A DNA stretch of 7,920 nt from SAR324 cluster bacterium. Its GTDB lineage: Bacteria; SAR324; XYD2-FULL-50-16. This document shows positions 5,604-7,920 of the stretch, one piece after another. Under the pieces are notes generated by a model. It had not been told where the DNA came from, did no database searches, and was given only the letters and a program-made list of their open reading frames with translations. Location: the NCBI GenBank assembly GCA_002401295.1, contig NVSR01000089.1, positions 1 through 7,920 of the forward strand, read 5' to 3'. Every line of letters starts with the position of its first letter. The stretch's first letter is position 1. The translations under genes were made by a program, and so were the position numbers.

Positions 5604-7920
5604 ATGGATGATTCGAATTCAAAAGATGGAAAAATTACGGCCTATGCCCACTGGGTTATTCGTTGGAGATTCCTGGTATTATTCATTTCCATCGCTATTG
5701 CCTTGGCTGTGGCGAGTGGTGGGAAAAACCTTTCCTTCAGCACTGATTACCGGGTTTTCTTTTCAAAAACTAATCCCTTCCTGGAAGCCTATGAAAACAT
5801 GCAAAAGGTCTATACTAAAAGTGATACTGTATTGATTGTTCTGGCACCTCAAGATGGCAATGTTTTTTCAAATTCTTTCTTGAGTGCTTTAGAGCAGTTA
5901 ACCCTTGATTCCTGGCAAATACCCCACTCTTTTCGAGTAGACTCCATCACCAACTTCCAACACATCCGAGCGGATGGGGATGAATTGATTGTTGAGGATT
6001 TGATCAGCAATGTGAGCCAACTAACTGCGGAACAGTTGGAAGCAATCAAAGGAATTGCTCTCAACGAACCCCTGCTGCTCAATCAGCTCATCACCACTAA
6101 AACGAATGTTACGGGAGTAGCGATCTCAGTCCGGCTTCCTGATGACGATCAGGAATCGCAATTGGCCGTGAGTAACATTGCGGCCCATGTACGGGAGTTG
6201 AAAGCCAAATTTCAAGAGACCTATCCGGGCATTGATGTTTATTTGACGGGATCCCTCTTATTGGCCAATGCCTTTCCTGAAATCAGTCAGCGGGATATGT
6301 CCACGCTAATCCCCTTAATGTACTTAATCATTTTGCTGATGATGGGTTTCATACTGCGCTCCTTTAGCGCTACTTTCGCTACGTCCATTGTGATTATTTT
6401 CTCAACAATGACTGCGATGGGGGCCGGTGGTTGGATGGGGGTTAAACTCAATGCCGTATCCGCTTCAGTGCCCACTATTGTGCTGACCTTAGCCGTAGCG
6501 GATAGTATTCATATATTATTGAGTATGTTGCGATTCATGCGTGAAGGACAAACTCGTAACGAAGCTCTGATTGAGAGCCTGCGCATTAATTTTATGCCCG
6601 TTGTGTTAACCAGCATTACTACATCCATCGGGTTCCTCGGACTTAATTTTAGTGATGCTCCTCCCTTTCATGACCTGGGTAATATGACTGCTATCGGCGT
6701 GATGGCTGCTCTTTTTTATTCCTTAATGCTGCTCCCTGCTTTGATGTCAATGCTTCCGATCAAAGTGGGTCCTCTCAAGAGCAAACGTTTCTCCATGGAA
6801 ACACTGGCTGAATGGGTGATCACTTACAATACCAGGATACTATATGGAACTGCGACTCTGGTTGTTTTATTGACGGCCATGATACCTCGCTTAACCCTCA
6901 ATGATAATTTTATCGAGTATTTTGATAAGGGATTTGCCTTTCGGGATGATAGTGATTTTACCCTGGAAAATCTGACTGGTATTTATACGATAGAGTTTTC
7001 TTTGGGCTCAGGAGAACCAAGTGGAATCAACGATCCTGCCTATATGAAGAAGGTGGATGAGTTTAGTACCTGGTTGAGGGAACAACCCGAGGTGTTGAAT
7101 GTGAATGTTTTATCAGACACAATCAAACGTTTGAATAAAAGTATGAATGCTGACGATCCCAGTTTCTATAAACTTCCCGAGCAAAGAGAGTTAACCGCTC
7201 AGTATTTACTGCTCTATGAAATGTCTCTGCCTCTAGGTCTGGACTTGAATAATCAGATCAATGTGGATAAATCGGCCACGAGAGTTATAGCCACACTGGA
7301 CAATCTGCCTACTGCCCGCTTGCAGGAAATGAAATCAAGGTTTGAAACATGGTTGAGACAGAATGCTCCCAGTTCTATGTTTGTTGAAGGAACTAGTATG
7401 GCAATGATGTTTACCTATATCACTAGAACCAATGCCCGAGGTTTGATCAAAGGAACTGCGATCTCCTTATTCTTTATCACACTCACACTCATTGTCACAC
7501 TACGCAGCGTCAAGTTTGGGCTACTGAGTATCATTCCCAATGTGATCCCCATTGTGTTGGCCTATGGGGTGTGGAGTCTTGTGAACGGTGAAGTCGGCAT
7601 CGCAACAGCCACGATTGGAACCATTACTTTAGGGATTGTTGTGGATGATACGGTCCACTTTCTCTCCAAATATCTTCGAGCTAGACAAGAACAGGGACTG
7701 CAAACGGAGGACGCAATTCGCTATGCCTTTTCTTTTGTCGGATCGGCCATGCTGGCAACGACTGTGATTCTGACAATTGGTTTTGGCATCCTGTCACAAT
7801 CTCTGTTCAAGATGAATTCTCAGATGGGAATCTTGACCATGATCACAATTATTATTGCATTGATCATCGATTTCCTTTTCTTTCCCGCAATACTCATTAA
7901 ACTGAGTGCAAAAAAAGAAA
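5604..7920 (+). CDS. RND-superfamily (MMPL-type) exporter, 3' partial
   Basis: An open frame of 772 codons runs from the ATG at 5604 to the right edge without a stop. The layout is the duplicated RND plan. Helix 1 lies at about 23-38, followed by an extracytoplasmic domain to about 232 (with the family-like STDYRVFFSKTNPFL just after helix 1), then a helix bundle from about 235. Helix 7 lies at about 412-432, a second extracytoplasmic domain reaches to about 612, and a second bundle starts near 614. The two equivalent conserved segments in the membrane are LAVADSIHILLSML (Asp300) and GIVVDDTVHFLSKY (Asp681, Asp682), which in this superfamily carry proton-relay acidic residues. ITTSIGFLGL supports the call. 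The visible end, FPAILIKLSAKKE, looks like the C-terminus after helix 12, so few residues are probably missing. It is likely a proton-driven inner-membrane exporter of lipid or another hydrophobic substrate, which cannot be told from the sequence. It appears to start its own transcription unit after a long gap. Confidence 0.92.
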   Translation, partial: MDDSNSKDGKITAYAHWVIRWRFLVLFISIAIALAVASGGKNLSFSTDYRVFFSKTNPFLEAYENMQKVYTKSDTVLIVLAPQDGNVFSNSFLSALEQLTLDSWQIPHSFRVDSITNFQHIRADGDELIVEDLISNVSQLTAEQLEAIKGIALNEPLLLNQLITTKTNVTGVAISVRLPDDDQESQLAVSNIAAHVRELKAKFQETYPGIDVYLTGSLLLANAFPEISQRDMSTLIPLMYLIILLMMGFILRSFSATFATSIVIIFSTMTAMGAGGWMGVKLNAVSASVPTIVLTLAVADSIHILLSMLRFMREGQTRNEALIESLRINFMPVVLTSITTSIGFLGLNFSDAPPFHDLGNMTAIGVMAALFYSLMLLPALMSMLPIKVGPLKSKRFSMETLAEWVITYNTRILYGTATLVVLLTAMIPRLTLNDNFIEYFDKGFAFRDDSDFTLENLTGIYTIEFSLGSGEPSGINDPAYMKKVDEFSTWLREQPEVLNVNVLSDTIKRLNKSMNADDPSFYKLPEQRELTAQYLLLYEMSLPLGLDLNNQINVDKSATRVIATLDNLPTARLQEMKSRFETWLRQNAPSSMFVEGTSMAMMFTYITRTNARGLIKGTAISLFFITLTLIVTLRSVKFGLLSIIPNVIPIVLAYGVWSLVNGEVGIATATIGTITLGIVVDDTVHFLSKYLRARQEQGLQTEDAIRYAFSFVGSAMLATTVILTIGFGILSQSLFKMNSQMGILTMITIIIALIIDFLFFPAILIKLSAKKE

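Noticed and set aside
5608..5835. 75-codon plus-strand open frame inside the exporter gene
   Set aside because: It is a shadow of the exporter, whose frame carries the conserved RND motifs and a good ribosome-binding site.
5849..6475. Minus-strand open frames of about 60-77 codons within the exporter gene
   Set aside because: They lie opposite a secure coding region and encode nothing recognisable.

Overview
The window looks like chromosomal DNA of a Gram-negative bacterium with an outer membrane, AT-leaning, with unusually long non-coding gaps for a bacterium (about 280 and 690 bases). The evidence is a secreted solute-binding protein, an RND/MMPL exporter, an MscS-type channel with a large extracytoplasmic part, and a c-di-GMP EAL/GGDEF protein. 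The gene families would fit a gamma- or delta-type proteobacterium or a relative, but I cannot fix the taxon from the sequence. All four clear genes lie on the + strand.

Layout: (1) 1-1964 is the 3' part of an MscS-family mechanosensitive channel gene that enters from the left edge. It has an extracytoplasmic N-terminal region, several membrane helices, the MscS pore helix and beta domain, and a C-terminal cyclic-nucleotide-binding (CNB) domain. (2) 2004-2804, only 39 bases later, encodes a secreted family-3-like solute-binding protein, probably in the same transcript. (3) 2805-3085 is a gap holding a long stem-loop and what reads as the relic of an MSP130/choice-of-anchor-I-type surface protein gene, with a frameshift and stop codons. 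(4) 3086-4915 encodes an EAL - CBS pair - GGDEF protein whose EAL catalytic residues are all present, while the GGDEF signature reads GGDDF. (5) 4916-5603 is a gap with no convincing gene. It contains a terminator-like hairpin and a perfect 19-bp inverted repeat built from 9-base TTCGT units. (6) 5604 to the right edge encodes an RND-superfamily (MMPL) exporter, nearly complete but cut by the window end.

Functionally, the first two genes suggest an envelope sensing or osmotic-response pair: a channel with an external domain and a cytoplasmic nucleotide-binding-like domain, next to a periplasmic binding protein. The EAL-CBS-GGDEF protein probably lowers c-di-GMP under control of an adenine nucleotide sensed by its CBS domains. 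The MMPL exporter appears to be a separate transcription unit. No defence system, CRISPR array, tRNA, rRNA or intact mobile element was seen. The most unusual items are the CNB domain lacking its phosphate-binding arginine, the decayed gene fragment, and the TTCGT-unit palindrome.
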